A stretch of DNA of 64,000 bases from an uncultured Acetobacterium sp. (lineage in GTDB: Bacteria; Bacillota; Clostridia; Eubacteriales; Eubacteriaceae): the NCBI RefSeq assembly GCF_963664135.1, contig NZ_OY760905.1, positions 3,684,736 through 3,748,735 on the forward strand. The letters run 5' to 3'. Both the position numbers and the translations under genes were made by a program. Below are positions 25,800-34,833 of this stretch, piece after piece. A model generated the notes under the pieces. That model was given only the letters and a program-made list of their open reading frames with translations, searched no databases and had not been told where the DNA came from. Positions within the stretch are counted from its first letter, which is position 1, and each line of letters starts with the position of its first letter.

Positions 25800-26615
25800 C
25801 TAGCCATTCATATTGCCGCAGCCGTAGCCGGCTAAATCGAGAGTAATAGTTTTGATGCCCAGATTTTTTAAAGTTTCGATAAGGGTTAATCGGTTTTTAA
25901 TAACAGCATTGAAATCTTTGGGTGCACATTCTATTTTGGCTGTGTCACCCAATAAACGCAGGCGATATTGGCTTAACCCTAGAGATTTAAGATAGTCTTC
26001 GCCGGCTTCAATGGCGGCTAGAGCTGCTGGCGTAATAGCAGTGTTAGTAGGAATACGAGTAGCCAGACAGGCCATCGCTGGTTTGGTGGCCGTGGGCAGT
26101 CCATAATAAGCGGAGATATCCCGGATATCCTGTTTGGTGAGACCGGATTCTTTTAAGGGGCTGAAGACCCCCAGCTCACCGAGGGCTTTGATACCAGGTC
26201 GATAATCTTTCATATCATCCAGATTGGATCCATCAAGGATCACGTCATAGCCATTATCCATGGCAGCGTTTTTTATCTGGGTAAAGATGAATTTTTTGCA
26301 ATGATAACAACGATCAGCCGGGTTTTTAACAAAATTTTCCAGCGTAAAGACGTCAGCTTCCAAAACAAGCGGTGTGGCACCGATCGCTTTGGCTAAAGCC
26401 TGGGCTTCTGCAAACTCCGATCGCGGTAGCATGGCGCCATTGACCGTAATCGGCAAGACATTTTGACCTAGCACTTCAACGGCAACTTGAAGTAACAAGG
26501 TACTGTCGACGCCGCCGGAAAAAGCAATGCTGACCTTGGGAAAACGACAGATATTGTGTTTTAGTGTCGCCAATTTTTCAGAAAGAATGGGGGATAGGGT
26601 GGTATTTGAATTCAT
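25800..26615 (-). CDS. larE: LarE-type ATP-dependent sulfur transferase
   Basis: A 271-residue PP-loop ATP pyrophosphatase. LarE inserts sulfur into the pincer nucleotide that becomes the nickel cofactor of lactate racemase. The PP-loop SGGVDST is at 33-39. Three cysteines stand out: C103 and C106 (CYHC) and C183 (ACLATR). Classical Lactobacillus LarE sacrifices the single Cys equivalent to C183, while three-Cys forms are known to bind an iron-sulfur cluster and act catalytically, so this looks like the second type. No larA, larB or larC is present in the window, so it may serve a distant lar locus or another NPN-like enzyme. Confidence 0.88.
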   Translation of the reverse strand: MNSNTTLSPILSEKLATLKHNICRFPKVSIAFSGGVDSTLLLQVAVEVLGQNVLPITVNGAMLPRSEFAEAQALAKAIGATPLVLEADVFTLENFVKNPADRCYHCKKFIFTQIKNAAMDNGYDVILDGSNLDDMKDYRPGIKALGELGVFSPLKESGLTKQDIRDISAYYGLPTATKPAMACLATRIPTNTAITPAALAAIEAGEDYLKSLGLSQYRLRLLGDTAKIECAPKDFNAVIKNRLTLIETLKNLGIKTITLDLAGYGCGNMNG

Positions 26616-26713
26616 GGCATCTCCTTGTGTATGATAATCTTTGCATGAATGGTATTATTTTACTAATGGGTATATTATAACTCCTTAAGAGGGTTTCCCG
26701 CCAGTAAATATTT

Positions 26714-26722
26714 TGTTATAAT
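26714..26722 (+). promoter_or_regulatory. Extended -10 promoter of the lysozyme gene
   Basis: TGTTATAAT at 26714-26722 with no clear -35 box. The start would be near 26729 and the gene's GGAGG site is at 26740-26744. Confidence 0.5.
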
Positions 26723-26752
26723 AAGAATATTAAAGGACAGGAGGATTAACGA

Positions 26753-27493
26753 ATGACTAAAAGAAAAGCCATCTCATTAGGTGTCGGAATTGGGGTTTTA
26801 ATCATCATCGTTTTGATCATTTATGGGGTCACCAATACATTTAATCAAGAAAAAAGAGAAGATCATCTCGTCAAAGGGGTGGATTTATCCGCCTATCAGG
26901 GTGAAATCGACTGGGAACTGCTGGCCGATCAAAATATTGATTTTGCTTTTATAAAGGCAACCGAAGGTAAAGATTATGTGGACGAGCAGTTTAAAACAAA
27001 CTGGGAAAAAAATCAGAAAACAGAACTGAAGGTTGGTGCCTATCATTTTCTAAGCTATGAAACGACCGGAAAAGAACAAGCTGCGAATTATATTAAAAAT
27101 GTAACCGTGACAGATAAGAACTTACCGCCAGTGGTGGATTTGGAATTATACGGTATTTATGAGGCAAATCCATTACCAAAGGAACAGGTTAAGGTCATTC
27201 TTGACGAATTTCTCAAAGAGATGGAATCCAGCTATGGAGTCAAGCCGATTATTTATACCACCCAACGTATTTTTAATATGTATATCGGAACAGATTATAA
27301 AGATTATAAGATCTGGATTGTTGATTTAGATAATTCGTGGCCGGATACCCTGCCAAATGGCGAGAAATTTACTTTCTGGCAATATAGTCATCGGGGCATG
27401 ATGGACGGTTATGATGGAGATGAAACCTTCATTGATATGAACCTCTACAAGGGAACCTACGCTGAATTCTTGGATGAATTTTTTAAAAAATAA
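26753..27493 (+). CDS. GH25 lysozyme, membrane-anchored or secreted
   Basis: A 246-residue peptidoglycan hydrolase of glycoside hydrolase family 25, which cleaves between N-acetylmuramic acid and N-acetylglucosamine. An uncleaved-looking N-terminal helix (about 8-28) directs it across the membrane. The catalytic domain opens KGVDLSAYQGEIDW and carries FAFIKATEG and PVVDLELYG, which contain the conserved acidic residues. The length suits a single catalytic domain with no cell-wall-binding repeats. GGAGG precedes the ATG. It may remodel the cell wall. Confidence 0.93.
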   Translation: MTKRKAISLGVGIGVLIIIVLIIYGVTNTFNQEKREDHLVKGVDLSAYQGEIDWELLADQNIDFAFIKATEGKDYVDEQFKTNWEKNQKTELKVGAYHFLSYETTGKEQAANYIKNVTVTDKNLPPVVDLELYGIYEANPLPKEQVKVILDEFLKEMESSYGVKPIIYTTQRIFNMYIGTDYKDYKIWIVDLDNSWPDTLPNGEKFTFWQYSHRGMMDGYDGDETFIDMNLYKGTYAEFLDEFFKK

Positions 27494-27494
27494 A

Positions 27495-27526
27495 TGAAAA
27501 AGCTGCCGATAAGGCAGCTTTTTCAT
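27495..27526. terminator. Terminator after the lysozyme gene
   Basis: TGAAAAAGCTGCC and its exact inverse form a 13-bp stem around GATAA, with flanking A/T runs usable in both directions; the next gene is convergent. Confidence 0.9.
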
Positions 27527-27562
27527 TAAAATTGGTTTGATTTTTTTAAAGAGTTTTTTTTA

Positions 27563-27949
27563 TTATAGACTTGCTTTCCATAAACCGTGAAGGTTACAAT
27601 ATTCATAGGCAGCAATGACTTTATCACCAGGTGTCAATGCGAATTCCGCATGGGGGGCACCATCCACTGGTAAACATTTTCGTTGTCTACCTTCAGTTGT
27701 TTCAAGATAGATCCAGGCAATATGATGTTCAGGTGTCATTGGATGAGGGACGCTTCCAACATCAACAGTAACATTATTACCATCTACTGCGATAACGGGA
27801 ACATGTTTTTCTTGAGCAGCGTCAGTCGTGTTTGGAATAACTTCGGTCATGGGGTCGCCACAGCAGATCATTTTAACACCGGATTCATGAATCATACTGA
27901 CAAAATTTCCACAATGTTTACAGACATAAAATTTTGGTTCTTTACACAT
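27563..27949 (-). CDS. dfx: Desulfoferrodoxin (superoxide reductase)
   Basis: A 128-residue two-iron protein that reduces superoxide to hydrogen peroxide without making oxygen, a typical anaerobe defence. The N-terminal desulforedoxin-like centre I is complete (C10, C13, C29, C30). Centre II ligands are visible as H49, H69, H75, C118 and H121 (EYCNLHG). It is cytoplasmic, and electrons usually come from rubredoxin, though no rubredoxin gene is adjacent. It is a single-gene unit with its own extended -10 promoter. Confidence 0.95.
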   Translation of the reverse strand: MCKEPKFYVCKHCGNFVSMIHESGVKMICCGDPMTEVIPNTTDAAQEKHVPVIAVDGNNVTVDVGSVPHPMTPEHHIAWIYLETTEGRQRKCLPVDGAPHAEFALTPGDKVIAAYEYCNLHGLWKASL

Positions 27950-28048
27950 AATAGACCTCCTAAGTCAATTTTAATCTTCTATTGTTATATTCCCCAATTA
28001 GTCAGAAGATTAACAGGAAATAAACAGATTAGATTAATTCTTGATTAT

Positions 28049-28057
28049 ATTATAACA
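28049..28057 (-). promoter_or_regulatory. Extended -10 promoter of dfx
   Basis: On the minus strand TGTTATAAT occupies 28057-28049, about 90 bases before the dfx start. A weak CTTCAC lies at the -35 distance. Confidence 0.5.
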
Positions 28058-28124
28058 CAATATTAAAGAAAGTGAAGACACTTTTTGTTAATTCTGAAAG
28101 GAGAGAAGCGCTGCTTCGAGAAAA

Positions 28125-28745
28125 ATGATGGAAAAACAATGGCTTGTATGGGCGAGAGAATTACAATCAATCTCTCAGTCGGGGTTAACCTACTGCAAAA
28201 ATGATTATGATTTGGAACGCTACCGGGAAATAGAAAAATTATCTAGAGAAATTATTGAAAAACATACAGAGCTTTCTCATGAGGTGATCAAAGAATATTA
28301 TCAGCGTGAGGTCGGCTATCTAACCCCAAAGGTGGATGTCCGGGGTGGGGTGATCGTTGAAAATAAGATCTTGTTGGTACGTGAAAAAATCGATGGCTGT
28401 TGGGCTTTGCCTGGTGGTTGGGCGGATGTGAACCGGACTCCCCAGGAAAATGTAATCAAAGAAGCTTTTGAAGAAGCCGGTGTACTGGTTAAGCCCACCC
28501 GACTGGTTGCACTTTTAGATCGTAGTAAATGGGTACAGGATACCTGTCCCTATACTATTTATAAGATCCTCATGCTATGTGATCTTCTGGAAGGTGATTT
28601 TAAGAGCAATGCCGAAACAACGGAAAGTGGTTTTTTCTCAATGGATAAACTGCCACCCCTTTCGCTGGGTCGTACGACAGAAGATCAATTAGCGCTCTTT
28701 TTTAAAGCATATCAGAATCCGGGTTATCATCCGGTGTATGATTAA
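28125..28745 (+). CDS. Nudix hydrolase with N-terminal helical domain
   Basis: A 206-residue protein. Residues 1-60 are helical and match the N-terminal domain of ADP-ribose pyrophosphatase-like Nudix proteins. The Nudix box near 96-119 reads GGWADVNRTP and then KEAFEEAGV. The core Glu residues for metal binding (E-x-x-E-E) are present, but the first Glu of the consensus is Arg and the usual Arg is Lys. It probably hydrolyses a nucleoside diphosphate derivative; the substrate is not clear. It stands alone between a promoter-poor 60-base leader and a strong terminator. Confidence 0.87.
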   Translation: MMEKQWLVWARELQSISQSGLTYCKNDYDLERYREIEKLSREIIEKHTELSHEVIKEYYQREVGYLTPKVDVRGGVIVENKILLVREKIDGCWALPGGWADVNRTPQENVIKEAFEEAGVLVKPTRLVALLDRSKWVQDTCPYTIYKILMLCDLLEGDFKSNAETTESGFFSMDKLPPLSLGRTTEDQLALFFKAYQNPGYHPVYD

Positions 28746-28760
28746 ATTAAATTTGCAAAG

Positions 28761-28787
28761 AAAAACCGGCGATCAGCCGGTTTTTGT
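28761..28787. terminator. Bidirectional terminator after the Nudix gene
   Basis: AAAAACCGGC and GCCGGTTTTT form a perfect 10-bp stem around GATCA. It serves the convergent lipoprotein gene too. Confidence 0.9.
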
Positions 28788-28802
28788 GTTCTTTTTTTTA
28801 TA

Positions 28803-29516
28803 TCAGACAACGTAGGTGATCGGGATATTTGTACAGGTTATTGGGGTGGTGAGCATCCGCGAAACACCGCTGGCCCCTTGAGCATACAAGGTTTCTTCAA
28901 CAGATTTATTAATGGGAAGAGCACCGGGAACCATTTTTCCGTCTTCGGCAGCTGGGAAGAAATTTCCGTTTTTACCCAGAAAGGTTGCATAAACTCGGTA
29001 TTGCGTCGCACCACTGGCGTCAACAAAGGTATACATACCATCTTTGCCTTCGACTGGAGTATAAAATGTAAATGGTAATTCTCCATTAAAAACCGTAGGG
29101 ATTCCATTGCCTTTCTCAACTTTAGTAAGGGTTGAACTGCTGTCTTTTATGGCTAAATAAACATTTTGCGCATCCACCTTATAATCCACCTGGTAAAAAC
29201 CTTGTTCAATCAGGTGGGTCTGATCGCCGGCAATGGATTCTTTTTTTCCGTAAACGTAGTAAACCGGTTCGCCAGCTATATTGGTAAAACCAAAAACTCC
29301 AAATTGAGTCGTGGTAGTAGCACCGTTCGGATCATCGGGAATCGGATTGGTAACGCTTAAAATAGAGTCAAGATGCAATCCATTGGGAATCGTTGCTGAT
29401 GTGGGTACAGTCATGAACGTGAGATAGGCTGTTGTGCCATCTTCTTTATCACAACCTGCGAATAGTAAAACAATCAGGGAAATAATTATGATAGTTAAGA
29501 ATCTTTTTTTTTGCAT
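28803..29516 (-). CDS. Lipoprotein of unknown function
   Basis: A 237-residue protein with a clear lipoprotein signal: MQKKR, a hydrophobic stretch, then LLFAGC with Cys22 as lipid-attachment site. The rest is Thr/Gly-rich and predicted mostly beta strand, with no motif I recognise. It is expected on the outer face of the cytoplasmic membrane. It is transcribed alone, convergent with the Nudix gene and divergent from the hydrolase at 29720. A homology search would be needed to place it. Confidence 0.75.
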   Translation of the reverse strand: MQKKRFLTIIIISLIVLLFAGCDKEDGTTAYLTFMTVPTSATIPNGLHLDSILSVTNPIPDDPNGATTTTQFGVFGFTNIAGEPVYYVYGKKESIAGDQTHLIEQGFYQVDYKVDAQNVYLAIKDSSSTLTKVEKGNGIPTVFNGELPFTFYTPVEGKDGMYTFVDASGATQYRVYATFLGKNGNFFPAAEDGKMVPGALPINKSVEETLYAQGASGVSRMLTTPITCTNIPITYVV

Positions 29517-29662
29517 ACTGTCGCTCCTATTTCATATATGAGTATATTTTATAACACTTTTTATACAATAGCAATCACACTTTGGTCACAATTATATCTA
29601 AGAATCAAACTTTCCTTGTGATTATGATGCTTTTCGTTTAAAATGATGGAGGTATTTCAATA

Positions 29663-29704
29663 GTGGATGCTTGGACGTATCTTTTAAACCGGAAGCAGAA
29701 TTAG
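29663..29704 (+). CDS. Possible 13-residue leader ORF
   Basis: GGAGGT (29648-29653) lies 9 bases before a GTG at 29663 that opens 13 codons to a TAG. It ends 15 bases before the next gene. It could be a leader peptide or chance. Confidence 0.2.
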   Translation: MDAWTYLLNRKQN

Positions 29705-29719
29705 AAATGAGGAAGTAGC

Positions 29720-30451
29720 GTGAATTTGAATAATAAGCCCTTAATCGGGATTTTACCATTATATGACAGTGATAAGCAAAGTATTTGGATGTATCCGGGT
29801 TATACCGAAGGAATTGCGAGGGCTGGTGGGATTCCTATCATTTTGTCAATATTGGATCAGGATAAAGATATTGAGGCGATTGCTGACCGCTTGGATGGAT
29901 TTGTGTTTAGTGGTGGTCAGGATGTTGACCCGCTCCAATATGGGGAGGTCATGCTTGAATGCTGTAATGAAATTTATCCTCCACGGGATGACTTGGAAAT
30001 TAAATTACTGGAAGCGGTAATGAAGCGAGATAAACCGGTTTTTGGGGTTTGTCGGGGACTTCAATTAATAAACGTTGCTCTTGGAGGAACACTCTATCAG
30101 GATATCAATAAACAGATGAAACGGGATCAGAAGATTCAACATTTTCAACAAAATAACTATGAATATCCGGTCCATGAGGTGACTGTTGAGAAAAACTCAA
30201 AGTTATCTGAAATTGTCGGTAGTGATAAGATCCGCGTTAATAGTATGCATCATCAGGGTATCAATCATTTGTCTTCTCGATTGATCGCAACCGCTTCCAG
30301 TAACGACAGTTTAGTGGAAGCCATCGAAATACCTGAACTCAGCTTTGGCCTGGCAGTTCAATGGCATCCAGAATTTTTATGGCGAGATGATGAAAGAACG
30401 TTAAGCATACTTCAGGCATTCGTTGAAGCAGCCCGGAAAAAAATGATTTAA
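29720..30451 (+). CDS. Class-I glutamine amidotransferase-like hydrolase (peptidase C26)
   Basis: A 243-residue enzyme of the gamma-glutamyl-gamma-aminobutyrate hydrolase (PuuD-like) family, which cleaves gamma-glutamyl amides. The nucleophile is Cys111 in FGVCRGLQ, and the His-Glu pair is in VQWHPEF near the C-terminus. GIPIILS and the FSGGQDVDP motif (63-71) fit the family. The GTG start at 29720 follows GAGGAAG. No putrescine or GABA genes are adjacent, so the natural substrate is uncertain. Confidence 0.92.
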   Translation: MNLNNKPLIGILPLYDSDKQSIWMYPGYTEGIARAGGIPIILSILDQDKDIEAIADRLDGFVFSGGQDVDPLQYGEVMLECCNEIYPPRDDLEIKLLEAVMKRDKPVFGVCRGLQLINVALGGTLYQDINKQMKRDQKIQHFQQNNYEYPVHEVTVEKNSKLSEIVGSDKIRVNSMHHQGINHLSSRLIATASSNDSLVEAIEIPELSFGLAVQWHPEFLWRDDERTLSILQAFVEAARKKMI

Positions 30452-30606
30452 AACGGATGAAAAATAGTAAAACAATTATTTGACAGAGCATTATCATAAA
30501 ATTTAAGTGATAACTTATGTGATTTTGTGAATGCTTTGTGGAAATAGTTGTTTTTATTTTACCAACAAATAAGGAAGGATTTTATGCTCAATAAAACTGA
30601 TTACAA

Positions 30607-30636
30607 TTGTAAATGGTCAATGTTTAATGATATAAT
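30607..30636 (+). promoter_or_regulatory. Promoter of the 30670 membrane protein
   Basis: TTGTAA (30607-30612), 18 bases, TATAAT (30631-30636). Confidence 0.6.
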
Positions 30637-30669
30637 GGTGAAATTAATACGATATGAAAGAGATTGCCT

Positions 30670-31545
30670 ATGTCGAGAGAAAAAATAGATAAAAAAATGT
30701 GGTTGTTGGAGCATTTTCGAGATTTTTGGGAAGAAGCCAGAGAGCACAAAATAAAGGCATTTGTCTATATTTCCTTGAGAATTCTTGTGGTAATTGTTTT
30801 AATTGCAGAGGCATTTAATCACAATTACAATAATGTGTTTCTTTGTGTTTTGACACTGGTGTTGTTTATGATTCCGCATTTTCTCAATAAGCGGATGAAC
30901 ATCATTTTGCCTGGAACTTTGGAGGTTATTGTTCTGCTCTTTATTTTCGGTGCGGAAATATTGGGTGAAATCAATGAATACTACCTCATTTTTGATCAAT
31001 GGGATGATATGCTGCATACCATTAACGGTTTTTTATGTGCCGCCATTGGTTTTTCCATGATTGATATACTTAATCGCAATGAAAAGGTGACCTTTTCGTT
31101 ATCACCCCTTTTTGTAGCCCTGGTGGCATTCTGTTTTTCCATGACGGTCGGGGTTATCTGGGAGTTTTTTGAATTTGGTATGGATGTGTTTTTTCAAACC
31201 GATATGCAGAAGGATGCCATAGTACCGGTGATCAGTTCAGTTATTTTTAACCCTGAAGGAAAAAATGTGGCAGTAGTGATGCCCATTAAGAGCATGGTGG
31301 TCAATGGCGTAACCTGGAATTATGGAGGTTACATCGATATTGGTCTGTATGACACCATGAATGATCTTTTTGTAAACTTTATCGGGGCAGTGATCTTTTC
31401 AATCCTTGGTTATTTTTACATCAGCAATCGAAGTAACGGGAAATTCGCGCAGCGATTTATGCCACGACGAAAAACCGAAAAGGAAATTTTAGAAGAGCAG
31501 GAACATCACATACAACGTGAACATAAACATCATCATGATTTGTGA
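30670..31545 (+). CDS. Polytopic membrane protein of unknown function
   Basis: A 291-residue protein with about seven hydrophobic segments between residues 30 and 260, and a charged, His-rich tail (last 13 residues include seven His). The middle contains DDMLHTINGF and WEFFEFGMDVFF, a pattern seen in uncharacterised bacterial membrane proteins. The conserved Asp/His/Glu residues suggest a metal- or lipid-related role, but no function is known to me. A TTG at 30664 is in frame, but GAAAGAGA suits ATG 30670. The His-rich tail could bind metal. Confidence 0.7.
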   Translation: MSREKIDKKMWLLEHFRDFWEEAREHKIKAFVYISLRILVVIVLIAEAFNHNYNNVFLCVLTLVLFMIPHFLNKRMNIILPGTLEVIVLLFIFGAEILGEINEYYLIFDQWDDMLHTINGFLCAAIGFSMIDILNRNEKVTFSLSPLFVALVAFCFSMTVGVIWEFFEFGMDVFFQTDMQKDAIVPVISSVIFNPEGKNVAVVMPIKSMVVNGVTWNYGGYIDIGLYDTMNDLFVNFIGAVIFSILGYFYISNRSNGKFAQRFMPRRKTEKEILEEQEHHIQREHKHHHDL

Positions 31546-31594
31546 AAAAATAATCAATTTTTAACAAAAAAAGCTTTTATTCATTCTTAGACTG

Positions 31595-31603
31595 TGCTAT
31601 AAT
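31595..31603 (+). promoter_or_regulatory. Extended -10 promoter of tRNA-Arg
   Basis: TGCTATAAT at 31595-31603, about 44 bases before the tRNA; the -35 region is AT-rich without a clear hexamer. Confidence 0.6.
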
Positions 31604-31646
31604 AACTCTCGTGGCCAACGGAAGTATCCCTGGTCACGATTAATGT

Positions 31647-31723
<77 letters not shown>

Positions 31724-31738
31724 TTTTATTGATTTTAT

Positions 31739-31768
31739 TGCCGCCTATTTATTATGGGTGGCTTTTTT
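31739..31768 (+). terminator. Terminator after tRNA-Arg
   Basis: GCCGCC and GGGTGGC pair around an AT-rich loop, followed by seven T's. Confidence 0.8.
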
Positions 31769-31789
31769 TATATTTAAAATTGAGGTGTG

Positions 31790-32134
31790 AAATGAAGCCG
31801 ATCAGTTGTTTTCTGATGAGTTGGGATGAAAAATTGCACGCATTGAAAAAAATGAATTATTTAAATTTAAAACGGAATTGTTGCTTTCATATCTTCAACA
31901 AAACGGTGATCTGATTGAGTGGCTGGAAAGCCGGGCCATTGATCGATAACGAAACAATTCAAGACTGTTAAAACGAGTACTTCGCTTGACCAATGCCGAT
32001 GCTGCGTGAAGACATGATTCGAGAGGCAATGGGTAAGGTACCCATTGAGGTGGACAAAGACTTTTAGGTTCAGGGCTTCTATCCCAAGTAGAGCTACCCC
32101 AGAATAGTTTAGCAGCAACACCAAGCGCTTTCGT
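31790..32134 (+). pseudogene. Decayed coding sequence, family unknown
   Basis: Short coherent peptide stretches occur in different frames, broken by stops: one containing LLSYLQQNGDLIEWLESR (about 31870-31945) and one containing MLREDMIREAMGKVPIEVDK (about 31990-32065). This pattern suggests a gene broken by frameshifts and stops. I cannot name the family. Confidence 0.4.
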
Positions 32135-32254
32135 ATGAAGAATTGCTTAAATAAATTAAGTAGCAACAAAATAAGTGAAACCGAAAAAATAAATATTAAA
32201 ACATATTGGCTGATTGTAGAAAAAATTAAATTTGATAAAGTTCACTCTCGTGAA

Positions 32255-32488
32255 ATGAGAGGAAAGCCCAGAAAAGAAACAATGAAGGGGTTTGATTGGA
32301 GAATTCTTGAAGAAAAACTGATTAAAGATGGAAATAACATTAATGATCTGATTGCGCAGGTTATTGAGAACAGCCTGAAAGGTGAGTTGGAGGATAAACT
32401 GTACAATACTAACACTACACCGGACACTGGTAATTTTCAACGAAAGTGGTATAATCAGAAAAACGGGAGTGATTACGATGCTTCTTAA
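32255..32488 (+). pseudogene. IS256-family transposase, N-terminal fragment
   Basis: The frame carries the opening of an IS256-type transposase: LEEKLIKDGNNINDLIAQV followed by ENSLKGELEDKL and then N-T-N-T-T. After about 60 residues the frame ends; the catalytic DDE core is absent and nothing further downstream restores it. The upstream part of the open frame (32135-32254) does not look like transposase. It is a dead remnant beside tRNA-Arg and shows past insertion of mobile DNA here. Confidence 0.65.
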
Positions 32489-32668
32489 TATTGAGGGATA
32501 CTATAATATGTCTGAAATGATTTAACATTGGAGTTGCAAATTAGATTGCTAACATAAGTCTAAGAAAAGATCCGCAATCCCCCACGTCTAGATTCGTCCT
32601 ATACCAGAGGCGGAAGTGTGGTCAAAACACGGAATCGGAAACATCAAATAAACCATGAGGTGATGCAA

Positions 32669-33613
32669 ATGAAAACAGAACGGTTCATTTATAATTTGAA
32701 TTATCCGATTTATGAAAAAGAAAGTTGTGAAATTGAGGTGCGCTCTCTTTTTAAGTTCGATTTGAAAGGAAAAGTCTTTTTTGAAAGCAGAAAAATTCAT
32801 CCTTCCATAAGTCCATTTTTAAAAAGCAGGTTGGAAATTATGTACAAGGCTTCCACGTTTTTAGAACTTATCGAGTTGACAATGAAAGATAAGATATCAA
32901 CATCAGATTTCATGGTCAAATATATGGAATTGGGAATAGATGACCCGCACTTCAAGAAAAGACGAGAGTATTGCAAAGCAATCGGTCTTGTTATTGAGGG
33001 GCTTGTTTGTTATACGTCACCTAAAATTATATTTGGAATTACTTTTCATAAGGGGAACTGGTACTTTGGAAAATTAACAGAGCGAAGTCTTTATTGGAAA
33101 AAGCACAACGAGAAACCGAATTCGTATTCTAGTTCTATCGGTCAAAGTACTGCAAAAGTTCTTATAAATATTGCGGGGAATGGCGATACATCCAAACGAT
33201 TAATCGATCCATGTTGTGGTGTTGGGACTGTATTATTAGAAGGTATTTGGGCAGGATACGATATTATAGGGTGTGAAATAAATAGTAAAACGGCTGAAAA
33301 CGCACGAAAAAATTTGAGACATTTTAACTATGACGCAAAGGTTATTACAGGAGATATTCAGGATATAGATGATAGCTTTGATGCTTCCATTATAGATCTT
33401 CCATACGGTAATTTCAGCCTTAAAAATGATGAAAACCAATTAAAAATCATTAGGAATGCGATAAGAATTTCGAAAAAAATCGTATTGGCTTCATCAGAAG
33501 ATATACGAGATGAACTCGCGCAGGAAAATCTCAAAATCATAGATCATTGTAAAATTGGGAAAAATAAAAATGGTAATTTTTTGCGTTATATCTGGGTATG
33601 CGAAGTAGGCTAG
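32669..33613 (+). CDS. RNA/DNA methyltransferase-like protein (TRM11/UPF0020 type)
   Basis: A 314-residue protein. The C-terminal half is a class I SAM methyltransferase with DPCCGVGTVLLEG near residue 183 and the catalytic-type IDLPYG, an (N/D)PPY-like motif in which the first position is D-L-P-Y. This combination fits the TRM11/UPF0020 tRNA or rRNA guanine-N2 methyltransferases; the N-terminal half may replace THUMP. The frame is open from 32618, but GAGGTG at 32657-32662 favours ATG 32669. It is intact although it lies in a decayed region, so it may be functional cargo or a resident gene. Confidence 0.78.
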   Translation: MKTERFIYNLNYPIYEKESCEIEVRSLFKFDLKGKVFFESRKIHPSISPFLKSRLEIMYKASTFLELIELTMKDKISTSDFMVKYMELGIDDPHFKKRREYCKAIGLVIEGLVCYTSPKIIFGITFHKGNWYFGKLTERSLYWKKHNEKPNSYSSSIGQSTAKVLINIAGNGDTSKRLIDPCCGVGTVLLEGIWAGYDIIGCEINSKTAENARKNLRHFNYDAKVITGDIQDIDDSFDASIIDLPYGNFSLKNDENQLKIIRNAIRISKKIVLASSEDIRDELAQENLKIIDHCKIGKNKNGNFLRYIWVCEVG

Positions 33614-33787
33614 ATGAATTTTGATAATAACATTGTCTTGATCAGCCAGGGTTATCCATCGGATCTTGAACGTAAAAAGGATTGATTTTCTGATTCTAGG
33701 GCTGGATGAAGATTTTATCAGCTCCTTTATTCTGAATGGGTACCGGGTGCTTTGAATATGAAGATTTAAATAATGTTTTGCTTTACG

Positions 33788-33824
33788 AAGTCTCTGTCGA
33801 TCAAATCGGCCAGAGGCTTTTTAC
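33788..33824 (+). terminator. Intrinsic terminator
   Basis: AAGTCTCTG and CAGAGGCTT with flanking pairs (one wobble and one bulge) form a stem followed by TTTTT. The 170 bases between the methyltransferase stop and this hairpin contain a short broken frame (LILGLDEDFISSF) of unknown origin. Confidence 0.7.
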
Positions 33825-33949
33825 ATTTGGTCTTTCGTCAATTGAGTCTCCTGAGCTTGCAAAAATAGCTTTTTAATTAAAAACCGTCCTCACTGATGAT
33901 CAGTGTTTTATAATTATTTTTGATCTTCGAAGGAGAAAGGTTATATTTT

Positions 33950-34140
33950 AAGTAGATATTCAAGATGATTGTTGATAACTTTGGGGTTTGCTAAAAATAT
34001 GGCAATTTTTCGAACTATTTTATCTGAGTGTGTTGCATGCTTAAAAATTGGAGCTAGAAGTACATGGATTTTCTTAATATTACGTTAGATTACGCCTTCT
34101 TTCGATAATTTGTTGTAGTATTTCCGGATATGTTCACCTC
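33950..34140 (-). pseudogene. Probable tyrosine recombinase (integrase) remnant
   Basis: On the minus strand one frame, interrupted by a single stop, reads IRKYYNKLSKEGVI, stop, RNIKKIHVLLAPIFKHATHS and then DKIVRK. This resembles the SAM-like core-binding region of phage integrases. The catalytic C-terminal domain (R-H-R-Y) is not found. It is consistent with a decayed integrative element near tRNA-Arg. The match is by eye over about 60 residues. Confidence 0.45.
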
Positions 34141-34833
34141 AAGAGCCTTCATTGTTATTTTACAAAACGGAAAAATATTGTTACTTAGTGAGGTGTCATC
34201 GTGAAATGTAAGCCGGGTCTATGCAAGGAAATTAAATTATTCTGGTTCCAAAGTGTCAATTTCTTTGAGATTAAAGCAGTAATGGTGTGTTTTGTTTATA
34301 TGAAATCTGATAATAACTTCCCTCAATAACCATTAAATGATACAATACATCCACTAAAAACAATTCAGCTACTACCTATAATTGCTAATGAAAGGTGCAC
34401 CTGATGAATAATCAAAAATCAAGAAAATAGAAGGAGGTTCGACTTTTACATAATAGTAAATATTGACGTTGGTGAATTCTTAATACTATCATTGCTGCGG
34501 TAGTAAAAGAATGTCAGACTGCTTAAACAAACTGGCAAGCATCATCGGATTGGAAAATGAAAAATCAGAAAGAAAACCGAACAATGCATCAAACCGTGAA
34601 AGTGAAGAAACGGTGAAAAAACGGACATGTTCTTTCGTGAATATGCGGTCAATAAAAGTCCGTTTCTACAAATTCTCGAGGTAATTCCCAAAGATCAAGC
34701 TTCTATGTAAATATGCAATGTTTTATTGAACATTCAGTAAGTAAAACAAACAAAGTACCGCCCGCGCAATGCTTTGTTTATAAAAATAACTGATTCTTCA
34801 AGGAGATTCCACTAGAATAAAGGAGGTGTTGTC
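34141..34833. other. Mostly non-coding stretch with one frameshifted small ORF
   Basis: A possible decayed gene runs from ATG 34511. It reads SDCLNKLASIIGLENE and on to 34687 in its own frame, but a one-base shift at the A-run near 34617 would continue as FFREYAVNKSPFLQILEV to a TAA at 34710. An isolated AAGGAGGT at about 34431 has no ORF behind it. Nothing else supportable is seen. Confidence 0.35.

Noticed and set aside
32135..32254. Extension of the IS256 fragment upstream to the first ATG of the open frame
   Set aside because: Residues before the ATG at 32255 do not resemble transposase and the frame is only open by chance.
34511..34687. AgrD-type autoinducer peptide gene upstream of the AgrAC-like pair
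   Set aside because: The frame is charged, has no typical Cys-containing macrocycle region followed by an acidic tail, and appears frameshifted.
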